DNA from: Stictocephala bisonia
Taxonomy: Eukaryota > Arthropoda > Insecta > Hemiptera > Membracidae
Length of the DNA: 64,000 bases
Reading direction: 5' to 3'
NCBI GenBank assembly: GCA_035578905.1
Contig: JAQJVL010000259.1
Span: 346,556-410,555, forward strand
Shown here one piece after another: positions 1 through 11,955 of this stretch (position 1 is the first letter of the stretch; each line of letters begins with the position of its first letter). The notes beneath the pieces were generated by a model that saw nothing but the letters and a program-made list of their open reading frames with translations, did not search any database and was not told where the DNA came from. The position numbers and the translations under genes were made by a program.

Positions 1-1544
1 GATTTAAAGTAACATAATATAAAAGTAATAGTTTGATCAATATCTTAACTATCAATAGGTAGATTATTATCATGTTACCATTAGAGCGGTTGCTGAAATT
101 GTCAGCTTCTCTTTTGAACCCGTCCCCACAGTAAAATGACACACATAATATTTATCATTTACAGGATCCTGTCGAAAATATGTACCAAGATAGATTTTAA
201 TAAGTCATAGCACCTAATAAGCATCACTATACGCATAAATAAATAACAGTTACTCGTACAAATTAAAAATACAAATAAATAAAACTAGAATAATTTAAAT
301 AAGATCTATTTGCCTGGTAAATAAAATTTTATGAGAAACAAACATAACGTAATATTGCGTCTAAATTAGATATAAATCCTATAATTTTCATGGAATTATT
401 TTGAAACAAATTGATACAACAGTAGTAAAATTATAATAAAAAAAGATAAAAAAAAACAAGAAATAAATCTACGATATTATCAATTTTAATATTTATGGTC
501 TTTAAAGAAAAACAATATTCCCTCATACACACTCACCACACTCTTTCGACATTTATTATATTGAAATTTATCTTAACAATAAGCGTATCTTATTCTTAAG
601 ATAAAGTTACGCTTTACTGTTAGTATAGGTTAGGTTAGGTTAAAAAATAACCTAACCTATTTATTGTTAAATAAATAAGTATAATATACAATTCGAATAG
701 GAATAGTATGTTTGCTGTATGAATCATAAACTTTTCTTGACATACATCAGAATTAATCGCCCACATTTGGCTGTTATTTTTTTCTCCCTTTGTTTCCATT
801 TCATTTCGGTTCAAAGGTCTGAATAGACTTCTTTTTGAGTTTAGTAATATAGTCAAGATATGTACTGCTTTCAATCTCCTTAGAGGCTTGAAATAGTTGT
901 TAACGAAAAATAAATATTTTGAAATAACATAATAACGCAATATTTAACTTGTGTGTGTGCTAATGATTTGTTACCATTGTGTACATTGTTTATATATTTA
1001 GTGAGTTGTGCAATCAGCTTAAATACCAACAAGACTGTTGAATTTTGTTTACCGAGGACAAAGTATCAATGTTTACCCGAGGAGTAATTTGGGATTCACA
1101 ACCATCCAGGACGGATGAGACAAAGTTTCCAGTGAACTCAATAAACGGAACTATTTCTTGTTCAATCTATCGAATTTTGATTATTGACTGATATTGATTG
1201 AAATTAAAGAACTTTCTTAAACTCTAAGTAGATTTTACTTCACAGAAAATATTCCTTGTTTATTTAAATGTTTGTTGTGACTTGTCACTTCACGTTATTA
1301 AACGTAATATAATATACTATATGCTAACCGTTAGTTAAAAATACATTTGTTTTTGTAATACATTTGTCGAATAGTGATTTGTTTGAAATATGCATTATTT
1401 TCGTTCCTTTATTATTATTTTAGGTCATAAATTCATGGCAACTGCAAAAGGTATTACGAAAAAGGTCTTGTGTTAAAATCTCTCTAATTTAATAGAGATA
1501 GTAATTATTCAATTTCGAGGAGGTCATTAACTATAACAAATAAT
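1..1544. other. AT-rich non-coding DNA
   Basis: I see no gene here apart from the telomere-like inverted motif at 625-660. A 101-codon open frame on the minus strand (635-940) has no recognisable domain and a composition typical of chance frames in AT-rich DNA. Confidence 0.6.
625..660. repeat. Inverted TTAGG-type telomere-like motif
   Basis: Three overlapping TAGGT units (625-642) are followed by a short A-run and then CCTAA-type units (648-660), giving a small foldback. (TTAGG)n is the usual telomeric repeat of most insects and many other arthropods. The copy is far too short to be a telomere. It may be an interstitial relic or chance. Confidence 0.6.
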
Positions 1545-1559
1545 TTTACAACGATTTAA

Positions 1560-2815
1560 GTAAGATTAAGTAATGACTTTACTATGGTGTAGGTAACCTT
1601 TAGGAATGACTTTACAAGGAGTTATGTAACTTTAAGGAAAACCTTTACAAGGATATAAATAAAACGTTAATAAATTGCTTTACAAAGGTGTATGTAACCT
1701 TTTGGAGTGACTTTACAAGTAAGTAGGTAACTTAAAGGAATGTCTTTACAAGAATGAAGGTAACCTTAAAGAATGACTTTATAAGAATGTAGGTAACCTT
1801 AAAGAATGTCTTTACAAGAATGTAGGTAACCTTAAAGAATGACTTTACAAGAATGTAGGTAACCTTAAAGAATGGCTTTACAAGAATGTAGGTAACCTTA
1901 AAGAATGACTTTACAAGAATGTAGGTAACCTTTTGGAGTGACTTTACAAGTAAGTAGGTAACTTAAAGGAATGTCTTTACAAGAATGTAGGTAACCTTAA
2001 AGAATGACTTTACAAGAATGAAGGTAACCTTAAAGAATGTCTTTACAAGAATGTAGGTAACCTTTTGGAATGACTTTACAAGTAAGTAGGTAACTTAAAG
2101 GAATGTCTTTACAAGAATGTAGGTAACCTTAAAGAATGACTTTACAAGAATGTAGGTAACCTTAAAGAATGTCTTTACAAGAATGTAGGTAACCTTAAAG
2201 AATGACTTTACAAGAATGTAGGTAACCTTTTGGAGTGACTTTACAAGTAAGTAGGTAACTTAAAGGAATGTCTTTACAAGAATGTAGGTAACCTTAAAGA
2301 ATGACTTTACAAGAATGTAGGTAACCTTAAAGAATGTCTTTACAAGAATGTAGGTAACCTTTTGGAATGACTTTACAAGTAAGTAGGTAACTTAAAGGAA
2401 TGTCTTTACAAGAATGTAGGTAACCTTAAAGAATGACTTTACAAGAATGTAGGTAACCTTAAAGAATGTCTTTACAAGAATTTAGGTAACCTTAAAGAAT
2501 GACTTTACAAGAATATAGGTAACCTTTTGGAATGACTTTACAAGTAAGTAGGTAACTTAAAGGAATGTCTTTACAAGAATGAAGGTAACCTTAAAGATTG
2601 ACATTACAAGAATGTAGTTAACCTTAAAGAAGGCCTCTACGAGAAAATAGGTGATCTTAAAGAATGCCTTTACAAGAATGTATGTAACCTTAAAGATTGA
2701 CTTTACAAGAATATAGGTAACCTTAAAGAATGCCTTTAGAAGAAAGTAGGTAACCTTAAAGAATGCCTTTAGAAGAAAGTAGGTAACCTTAAGGAATTAC
2801 TTTACAAGGAGGAGT
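1560..2815. repeat. 33-bp minisatellite with 297-bp higher-order repeat
   Basis: Tandem copies of a 33-bp unit built around CTTTACAAGAATGTAGGTAA, roughly 38 copies, with diverged copies at both edges. A variant unit containing ACAAGTAAGTAGG starts at 1715, 1946, 2078, 2243, 2375 and 2540. The spacings are 231, 132, 165, 132 and 165 bp, all exact multiples of 33. From 1946 on, the alternation of 4 and 5 units gives a 9-monomer (297-bp) higher-order repeat. The unit length is divisible by three but no long frame is open through it, so it is not coding. Confidence 0.95.
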
Positions 2816-3426
2816 TTAAAAACAAGAGCTTTAGGAATGTTTTCATAACGTATTATAGTTTAATACGAGTAAAATTCGTAAAGAATTGTACAGTTTACAT
2901 AACGTAATTCTGGAACCGTGCTTGATTACTAAAATAGCATGAAAACTTAACTTTTCAAGTACAGTTATGAAAAGTTTGATAATGAAACATGGTGTTGTCT
3001 TAAGTCGGCTCGGCCCTTTTAGGGGTAGATAAATATTTCATAACACATAAATGTAGAAACATTAATATAGTACAATTTTCTTTATGCATAATAGTTTTAT
3101 TTAACTTAAATGCGGCTATATCGATAAATAGAACTTTTCTGTCTTCGTACTAGGCAATTAACTCAATTTCTTATTCGCCTTGGTCGTTTTGGAACAAGAA
3201 CTAAGAACAAACTATTCACTATTAATTCATTTCAGCAAACTCTTATTGATTTCAATTCCATAATAGATATCAAAAATAAATATTATGGAATTAAATATCA
3301 AATAATAGAAAATAAACAGTTGTCTGTAAGACTGTTGTGATATAAAGTACACGTGAAAAAAATATGCTCTTCCCTTTTTCGTTATTTCGTCATACAACAT
3401 TAAGTAGTTGTTTGAATTTATTTACA
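2816..3426. other. AT-rich non-coding DNA
   Basis: No gene, RNA or repeat recognised. It ends at a pyrimidine-rich TTTATTTACAG that could serve as a splice acceptor for the segment that follows. Confidence 0.5.
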
Positions 3427-3729
3427 GGTGTGTTACGTCTATCTACAATGAAGACCTCGCATTAATTAAGGAGTCAGAATACAAGGAGACACTGCCTTCT
3501 AATGGGGGTTAGTCTGGTCAGAGCTTGGGACTGCATCAAAGTAAACGCCCCGGAAAGTGGACAGAGACACCCCTTTCATGTGAGGCAGAAGGGCGGTAAA
3601 TGTTTCAGGATAACGACTAAACATTTTGACATGCTATGTCACCAGCTAACACACTACACAACCAGCAAACAGTTCCTACATTACTTGTCACAGTTAATAA
3701 TTGACTTTATTTACATATCAGTTATGTAA
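3427..3729 (+). other. Exon-like fragment of unknown identity
   Basis: This stretch is clearly more GC-rich than its surroundings and directly follows an acceptor-like TTTATTTACAG ending near 3427. One frame reads about 25 codons from the acceptor to a stop (through YNEDLALIKESEYKE). A different frame is open from an ATG at 3502 for 75 codons. I recognise neither product. It could be a terminal exon, part of an exon, or an old transposon fragment. There is no recognisable domain and no donor site that decides the question. Confidence 0.15.
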
Positions 3730-4039
3730 TTTTACAAAGCAAATGCCAATAGAAACGGATATTAAAGAAAGAGCACTTATTTTATATGGAAATTGTTAAA
3801 GCTACCTAATAATGAATTTTGGAAAAATCCTTAAAACTCAGTTGAAAAGCTCAAAACACAAGTTGGTTTTATTAAAAAATACATCAATGTCAGATTACTT
3901 ATAAGTTATCTTTTTTAGCAGATTGCTTTTTGATTCCTGAAAACCCAATTGAAGTTAAGAACATAAAATTCAACTTTAACTTAACAAAAACTACTAAAAA
4001 GTCTGACTAAAAAATATGTCAATATAATCTGAAACATTA

Positions 4040-4690
4040 ACTATATACCCATATTTATATACAGATTGTTCAAAACTAACTCAACAATTTTCGGTAGGTG
4101 CTGGAGGGTTTCCTGAACTATTTTCAAACTATCAAACACTTTATTAATCTAAAACTGCCTTTGATGGTGAACTAGCTGCAATAAAATTAGCTCTAAATAA
4201 ATTATTACATGAGTATATACAATCTAAAAAACGTTGTCTTAGTTTGTGATTCTAAACCAGCAATTGAAGCGATTTTAATGATACAAAAATAGAATCAAAA
4301 GAACTAACGGAATGCTGAAAATTTATTAAACATTTAAATGATCAAATTATAATTTTTTTTGTAATGGGTTCCTTTGTACTGTAATATCAATTAGCTGACA
4401 AACTAGCTAATTAAGGAGCAACAGGAAGAAAATCAACCCCATCAAAACAATAAAACTCTTTTCTATCAAGCGAAAAACAAAATTAAATATTCTATAAAAC
4501 ATATTTCCAAATTAATTTAAAAAACGAAATAAAAAACAAATCATGGGAGGATTTAAATAATATCGCAGATATATATATAAAAAAAATTCTGTTGCTGCTT
4601 TTCGTCTAAAAACAGGACATTACTGCCTTGGAAAGGATTAATATTGTAGATATCGGGGAACCAGGTCACTAAGGAGTTAATGACGTTTTG
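4040..4690 (+). pseudogene. Decayed non-LTR retrotransposon RNase H and C-terminal region
   Basis: Translation in shifting frames gives the signature order of a LINE RNase H domain. A YTDGSK-like segment (IYRDCSKLTQ) followed by GAGG lies near 4055-4115. FDGELAAIKLAL (catalytic Glu region) lies near 4155-4200. LVCDSKPAIEAI lies near 4238-4275. A degraded QLADKLAN lies near 4390-4415. Downstream, near 4585-4620, VAAFRLKTGHYCL matches the conserved block that follows RNase H in I/Jockey/R1-type elements. Several stops and frameshifts interrupt it, so it is a fossil. The clade within LINEs is inference. No reverse transcriptase domain was recognised upstream. Confidence 0.72.
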
Positions 4691-4721
4691 TCAAATACTT
4701 TGCTGTTTATTAAACAAGAAA

Positions 4722-4755
4722 TATATATATATATATCTATATATATATATATATC
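4722..4755. repeat. (AT)n microsatellite
   Basis: About 34 bp of alternating AT with one C interruption, within the LINE remnant. Confidence 0.9.
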
Positions 4756-5048
4756 AGTTATTGTCATTTATGTATGTAAATGTTCTTCTGAATACGGGCG
4801 ACATTATTCTCGATGTAATGAATCTTCCGACCAAACCTGGCTGGTGCGCGTTGCTATAAAGAGGTCATTGCGTATGTCAATCTATAACAATATATAAACA
4901 GAAAGGAACATCAATGTATAAGATTTCATAAAGAACAAGAAAATCCGGGATCATACGATTTTTTACAAATAAATTCACATATTCAAATTAGCAGGTTATT
5001 AAGAAGGTAGTGATAAAAAAATTGAAACGCGACAACCACGCATGGCAT

Positions 5049-5534
5049 TAAGACGTGCACTATGATAACGGGCGGCTTAGTTATATCATTGATTTTATAC
5101 ACAAATAGATTTCCCATCCAATGTTAAATTTTGAGTCTCAAAATATCAGCTGTTTTTGTGGTCCATTGTGGAGCGCTAGTGTAGCCCCATGTAAATGTAA
5201 TGCAGTTTAAACCAGCTGTGGTTGCGGACCTCACTAACTAACACAAATACAGGCACAAGTATACCTATTAGATGGTTTATCTATTGTAGGTTTATATAAT
5301 CAATGGTTATATCGTCACGCCATTGGGTGTAACACTCCCAATTTCCTCGTAGTTCTAACACTTGCTGTAAGAGCGTTCTGGAATCAAGTAGGGTGTTTCC
5401 TTAAATCTACTATAATAGATAACTGACATTTCTATATATATATATATGCCAAGAACTACGAGGAAATTGGGAGTGTTACGCCCAATGGCGTGACGATATA
5501 ACTAAGCCGGCCGTTATCATAGATAGCAACGTCT
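5049..5534. mobile_element. Foldback (long inverted repeat) DNA element
   Basis: The right arm (about 5452-5522) is the near-perfect reverse complement of a left arm that is split in two: 5060-5086 and 5313-5356. Both arms share CTATGATAACGG at the outer end and CGTAGTTCT at the inner end. A weaker match (TAAGACGT-type) extends the ends to about 5049 and 5534. About 95 bp separates the arms, including an (AT)n run. There is no transposase, so it is a non-autonomous foldback or MITE-like element. Superfamily unknown. Confidence 0.8.
5087..5305. mobile_element. 219-bp TIR element nested in the left foldback arm
   Basis: The segment starts CATTGATT and ends AATCAATG, with further imperfect terminal complementarity (TATA-type). 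It is flanked by a 7-bp direct repeat GTTATAT (5080-5086 and 5306-5312). The intact right arm of the host foldback element has a single GTTATAT at the matching place, which gives an in-sequence picture of the empty site. It has no coding capacity. A non-autonomous DNA transposon of unassigned superfamily is the best reading. Confidence 0.75.
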
Positions 5535-7019
5535 TAGCTAGTCTTAGAATTATATACATTCTCTTTAATAAGCTCAATAAAATCTCATCTTACAGTTATT
5601 TTATTATTATCTTTGGTATTACCTTCTTAACTTTAAGTTTATAATAACTGTGAATATTATGTATTATAATAGAACAATATTTTATTATATTACAAGTAAG
5701 GGAAATCTTTCATTGATGTCAGATAAAAAGTAAACTTGGCTGAAAATATTAGTATAATATCTAAAGCACTAATATTTCAACTAGTTTAATAATTATTTTT
5801 TTAACAATTCAAGGTATTTAGTTTAAACTTATACACCTTTTTTTTATATATGGATTATGTTTTGATTGGGTGCTAATGTCACATTAAGATCAATGGTCGG
5901 TGAAAGATATTGGTGATCGAACATTGTTAAGTAGTTGGGGCTATTGGTCTTTGATTTATGTCTCTTATTATACTTGATTAGACTGAAATTTTTCATCTCT
6001 TACAGAAGATAAAGTTTATCTTTTTGAACATTTTATGAAATATACATTGGCGGTCACGTAAGTTTTTTATGATGCTAAGGAATTATTTATAGATTTGAGA
6101 GAACCGTCTGTTTGGTTTCAACTAAATTATTCTAAAGAACATTCGGAAATTTGCAGAAGGAGAGTGTTGTGTATTTACCATTTTTAAAGTAATTGTGGTT
6201 TCATTACACGGAAAAGGTAGATTCAGTTTGTATTTTTTCTTCAATAATATAATTGGATATACATCCTAAAAATAATCACAAACTTTTTACGCAACATTTT
6301 CCGCAAACAAAAAAGTAATAAAAGTACTATCGATCAGCACTATCTCAGAAAATAAATATACATTAAAACGTTAGTTTTTTTAATTTTAGTACGGATGAGG
6401 TGAAGACATTGGTACAAACAGCCTATGTTTACCTGTTAAATGCTAATAGATGACGAGAAACTAGACGTTTCTGTCAAAATAGGGCTTTATTTAGAGTATT
6501 TTTATTTTCACTTGAGCAACAACATTAAATGTTTTGATAACAAAGGTACTACTAAATTTATGACTATTTAAGGACATATTGCTGAGTAACGGTAGTTTAA
6601 ACTGCATCCAAACTCATTAACAAAGTCGTTACAGCATGTCTGTACGACAAAAGAGAACAACACCTCAAACAACAAAACAATTTAGCGTTCATTACGGTGT
6701 GCGACCCAGTTTTAACGGCCAGGGGCCATTTGGAATCGCAGGAAGATTAAAATTAATTGCTTGGACAAATGCAACTAAAACTTTAGACCGAAGGACTTTT
6801 AATGTTTTTAGATATTCGTATTTAACACATATTATTGTAGTGATAAATTACAAGCTTTTCTTTTACTGTAAGTTAAAATACGCTTTGGTCACATTGGCAA
6901 TAATGTTTCAGAGTGCTGTGTGGTCAGTTTTTTTAATGGTGAGAATTTTATTTCCAAAAATTATCATAATTCCTATAAAAAAACCGAAAGAAAATTTATG
7001 TCAATATTGTTATTTGAAA
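5535..7019. other. AT-rich non-coding DNA
   Basis: No repeat or gene recognised. A 136-codon open frame (6636-7046, plus strand) runs into the minisatellite at its end. It has no domain I recognise, and its middle part is hydrophobic as expected for AT-rich translation, so I do not call it a gene. Confidence 0.5.
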
Positions 7020-7990
7020 GCTGTACGTGTATGGGTGGGTGAATGAGTCAATAGCACGTACGAGAATAGGCAATGGGTGGGCGAGTGGGTTAATACCTCA
7101 TACTTGTATAGGCAATGGGTGGCCGAGTGGGTCAACACCACGTATGTGTATAGACAATGGGTGGCCGAGTGGGTCAACACCACGTACGTGTATAGACAAT
7201 GGGTAGGCGAGTGAGTCAATAGCACGTACGAGTATAGACAATGGGTGGCCGAGTAGGTCAACACATTAATTTTCGTTTTATGTTACATTGTATAGACAAT
7301 GGGTAGGCGAGTGGGTCAATAGCACGTACATGTATCACAGACAATGGGTGGCCGAGTGGGTCAACAACACGTACGTGTATAGACAATGGGTAGGCGAGTG
7401 GGTCAATAGCACGTACATGTATAGACAATGGGTAGCCGAGTGGGTCAACACCACGTACATATATAGAAAATGGGTAGGTGAGTGGCTCAATAACACGTAC
7501 ATGTATAGACAATGGGTGGCCGAGTGGGTCAACACCACGTACGTGTATAGACAATGGGTGACCGAGTGGGTCAATACCACGTACATGTATAGACAATGGG
7601 TAGGTGAGTGGGTCAATAGCACGTACATGTATAGACAATGGGTAGGTGAGTGGGTCAATAGCACGTACATGAATAGACAATGGGTGGCCGAGTGGGTCAA
7701 CACCACGTACATGTATAGACAATGGGTAGGCGAGTGGCTCAATAACACGTACATGTATAGACAATGGGTGGCCGAGTGGGTCAACACCACGTACGTGTAT
7801 AGACAATGGGTGACCGAGTGGGTCAATACCACGTACGTGTACAGGCAATGGGTGGACAGGTGGATCAATACCACGTACGTGAATAGGCAATGGGTGAGCG
7901 AGTAGGTCAATACCACGTACGTGTATAGGTAATGTGTGAGAGAGTAGGTCAATACCTCATACTTGTATAGGAAATAGGTGTGTATAAAGT
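7020..7990. repeat. 42-bp minisatellite
   Basis: About 22 copies of a 42-bp unit containing CAATGGGTGGCCGAGTGGGT and ACGTACGTGTATAG. The two blocks, 7020-7260 and 7288-7990, are separated by 27 bp of non-repeat DNA. Because 42 is 14 codons, the array stays open over about 200 codons in several frames on both strands. The resulting QWVGEWVNST-type frames are a property of the unit, not evidence of a gene. The unit aligns to the 36-bp minisatellite family seen elsewhere in this window, with about 6 bp added. Confidence 0.95.
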
Positions 7991-8736
7991 AAGTTATATG
8001 TTTGTAAACAGGAATCAATGTACAGTGTAATTTCCAGTCCAATGTAATTAATAAGTGTAGCACATAACATTAATTTTCGTTTTATGTTACTGGCAGTGAA
8101 GTACACAAACGTACAGTGGTATTCCAGTTAAATAAAAGAACAGTTCTTTTTTTTAGAATTAATTGATAATTTAAAAACAATATTTAATAATGAAGAGTGT
8201 TTTGAAATGTTGTAATACTTAGTGATTAAAAATAAAATTTAAAAAAATAGTCAGTCTACAAAGTAATGTTAGTTAATTAAGTTTACTAAATGTTGAACTA
8301 CTTTTTGATGTTATTATTATTATTTGTTAGTTGTAAAAAAGGACTCCAGAGTCATAACATCACTATTTGTAAACTTTGTTAACACATCCTATTTCGTAAG
8401 CTATAGGATACGAACATATTTTCAATCTTTCTAGTAAAACAGTTCTATTAAAACTTTTAAATATATTTTGTCGTTGTAGTCAACGCCTATAATATATACA
8501 GTACAATGTTTGTCAATCCACACCCACGTTTCATTTTCATCTTACAAAAATATAGTCGTGAAAAAACCATTCAGTAGTTCACTGACCCACCACAAGAAAT
8601 AATCAAATATCTGAATATGACCTATATTTATCACTTGTAAATACTTGTGCTCAAGCTTTTGCTTTTTGAAATCCTGATAACAGATTACAAAAATTACAGT
8701 ATTAAGTTCATATTCAGAACAAAAATGCTAATATTT
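7991..8736. other. Non-coding DNA between two arrays
   Basis: AT-rich. At 8067-8090 it carries a 24-bp exact copy of the spacer inside the preceding array. No gene seen. Confidence 0.6.
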
Positions 8737-11700
8737 TTATTACTTGCACTTGTTTTGAATCATTATCCACACACGTGACTGTACATTTATTATGATCTGC
8801 ATACAATCGTGTGTTAAGTGCAGATTAGGTTGCAGTCATTACTTGCACCTTGGCTCAGTCATTATCCACACACGTGACTGTACATTTGTAGAACACTAAC
8901 CCAGTCTACATGTTATGGTGAATTGCGAACTGTATATAAACATGTGTAGGGTACAGGTTGGGCTGCAGTCATTACTTGCATCTTAGCTGAGTCATTATCC
9001 ACACACGTGACTGTACATTTGTAGAACACTAACCCAGTCTACATGTTATGGTGAATTGCGAACTGTATATAAACATGTGTAGGGTACAGGTTGGGCTGCA
9101 GTCATTACTTGCATCTTAGCTGAGACATTATCTCCACATCTGACTGTACATTTGTAGAACACTAACCCAGTATACATGTTATGGTGAATTGCGAACTGTA
9201 TATAAACATGTGTTGGGTGCAGGTTGGGCTGCAGTCATTACTTGCATCTTAGCTGAGTCATTATCTACACACGTGACTGTACATTTGTAGAACACTAACC
9301 CAGTCTACATGTTATGGTGAATTGCGAACTGTATATAAACATGTGTAGGGTACAGGTTGGGCTGCAGTCATTACTTGCATCTTAGCTGAGACATTATCTC
9401 CACATCTGACTGTACATTTGTAGAACACTAACCCAGTCTACATGTTATGGTGAATTGCGAACTGTATATAAACATGTGTTGGGTGCAGGTTGGGCTGCAG
9501 TCATTACTTGCACCTTAGCTGAGTCATTATCTACACATCTGACTGTACATTTGTAGAACACTAACCCAGTCTACATGTTGTGGTGAATTACTAACTGTAT
9601 ATAAACATGTGTTGGGTGCAGGTTGGGCTGCAGTCATTACTTGCTCCTTGGCTGAGTCATTATCTACACATCTGACTGTACATTTGTAGAACACTAACTC
9701 AGTCTACATGTTGTGGTGAATTACGAACTGCATACTAGTGTGTGTTGGGTGCAGTTTGAGATGGTGTCATTTCTTGCACCTTAGCTGGGCCACTATCTAC
9801 ACATCTGACTGTACATTTGTAGAACACTAACCCAGTCTACATGTTGTGGTGAATTACGAACTGCATACTAGTGTGTGTTGGGTGGAGTTTGAGATGGTTT
9901 CATTACTTGCACCTTAGCTGGGCCATTATCTACACATCTGACTGTACATTTGTAGAACAGTAACCCAGTCTATATGTTGTGGTGAATTACGAACTGCATA
10001 CTAATGTGTGTTGGGTGCAGTTCGAGATGGTGTCATTACTTGCACCTTAGCTGGGCCATTATCTACACATCTGACTGTACATTTGTAGAACACTAACCCA
10101 GTCTATATGTTGTGGTGAATTACGAACTGCATACTAGTGTGTGTTTGGTGCAGTTCGAGATGGTGTCATTACTTGTACCTTAGCTGGGCCATTATCTACA
10201 CATCTGACTGTACATTTGTAGAACACTAACCCAGTCTATATGTTGTGGTGTATTTCGAACTGCATACTAGTGTGTGTTGGGTGCAGTTCGAGATGGTGTC
10301 ATTACTTGTTCCTTAGCTGGGCCATTATCTACACATCTGACTGTACATTTGTAGAACACTAACCCAGTCTATATGTTGTGGTGAATTACGAACTGTATAT
10401 AAACATGTGTTGGGTGCAGGTTGGGCTGCAGTCATTACTTGCACCTTGGCTGAATCATTATCCACATACGTGACTGTACATTTGTAGAACACTAACCCAG
10501 TCTACATGTTGTGGTGAATTACTAACTGTATATAAACATGTGTTGGGAACAGGTTGGTCTGCAGTCATCACTTGCAACTTGACTGAATCATTATCTACAC
10601 ATCTGACTGTACATTTGTAGAACACTAACCCAGTCTACATGTTGTGATGAATTACTAACTGTATATAAACATGTGTTGGGTGCAGGTTGGACTGCAGTCA
10701 TTACTTGCTCCTTGGCTGAGTCATTATCTATACATCTGACTGTACATTTGTAGAACACTAACCCAGTCTACATGTTGTGATGAATTACTAACTGTATATA
10801 AACATGTGTTGGGTGCAGGTTGGACTGCAGTCATTACTTGCTCCTTGGCTGAGTCATTATCTATACATCTGACTGTACATTTGTAGAACACAAACCCAGT
10901 CTACATGTTGTGGTGAATTGCGAACTGTATATAAAAATGTGTTGGGTGCAGGTTGGACTGCAGTCATTACTTGCTCCTTGGCTGAGTCATTATCTATACA
11001 TCTGACTGTACATTTGTAGAACACAAACCCAGTCTACATGTTGTGGTGAATTGCGAACTGTATATAAAAATGTGTTGGGTGCAGGTTGGACTGCAGTCAT
11101 TACTTGCTCCTTGGCTGAGTCATTATCTACACATCTGACTGTACATTTGTAGAACACAAACCCAGTCTACATGTTGTGGTGAATTGCGAACTGTATATAA
11201 AAATGTGTTGGGTGCAGGTTGGACTGCAGTCATTACTTGCTCCTTGGCTGAGTCATTATCTACACATCTGACTGTACATTTGTAGAACACAAACCCAGTC
11301 TACATGTTGTGGTGAATTGCGAACTGTATATAAACATGTGTTGGGTGCAGGTTGGGCTGCAGTCATTACTTGCTCCTTGGCTGAGTCATTATCTACACAT
11401 CTGACTGTACATTTGTAGAACACAAACCCAGTCTACATGTTGTGGTGAATTGCGAACTGTATATAAAAATGTGTTGGGTGCAGGTTGGACTGCAGTCATT
11501 ACTTGCTCCTTGGCTGAGTCATTATCTACACATCTGACTGTACATTTGTAGAACACAAACCCAGTCTACATGTTGTGGTGAATTGCGAACTGTATATAAA
11601 CATGTGTTGGGTGCAGGTTGGGCTGCAGTCATTACTTGCACCTTAGCTGAGTCATTATCTACACATGTGACTGTACATTTGTAGAACACTAACCCAGTCT

Positions 11701-11955
11701 ACATGTTGTGGTGAATTACGAACTGTATATAAACATGTGTTGGGAACAGGTTGGTCTGCAGTCATTACTTGCACCTTTGCTGAGTCATTATCCACACACG
11801 TGACTGTACATTTTTAGAACACTAACCCAGTCTATATGTTGTGGTGAATTACGAACTGTATATAAACATGTGTTGGGTGCAGGTTGGGCTGCAGTCATTA
11901 CTTGCACCTTGGCTGAGTCATTATCTACACATCTGACTGTACATTATTTGTAGAA
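8737..11955. repeat. 133-bp tandem repeat, about 24 copies
   Basis: The unit contains GACTGTACATTTGTAGAACA and AACCCAGTCTACATGTTGTG. TACATT recurs from 8881 to 11940, which is 3059 bp or exactly 23 periods, so there is no net length change across the array. A truncated unit of about 99 bp leads in at 8782. Copies fall in blocks. Those at 8880-9700 have TATATAAACATGTG. Those at about 9720-10380 have CATACTAGTGTGTG and TTCGAGATGG. Those at 10900-11600 have many TATATAAAAATGTG units. Some early copies carry an ACACGTGA E-box-like site replaced by ACATCTGA in others. Non-coding. Confidence 0.97.

Noticed and set aside
6636..7046. A 136-codon plus-strand frame
   Set aside because: No domain recognised, AT-driven composition, and the end is formed by minisatellite sequence.
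7258..8063. Long frames of 200-242 codons on both strands
   Set aside because: They are translations of the 42-bp (14-codon) tandem unit. Several frames on both strands are open at once, with no start context, domain or splice evidence.
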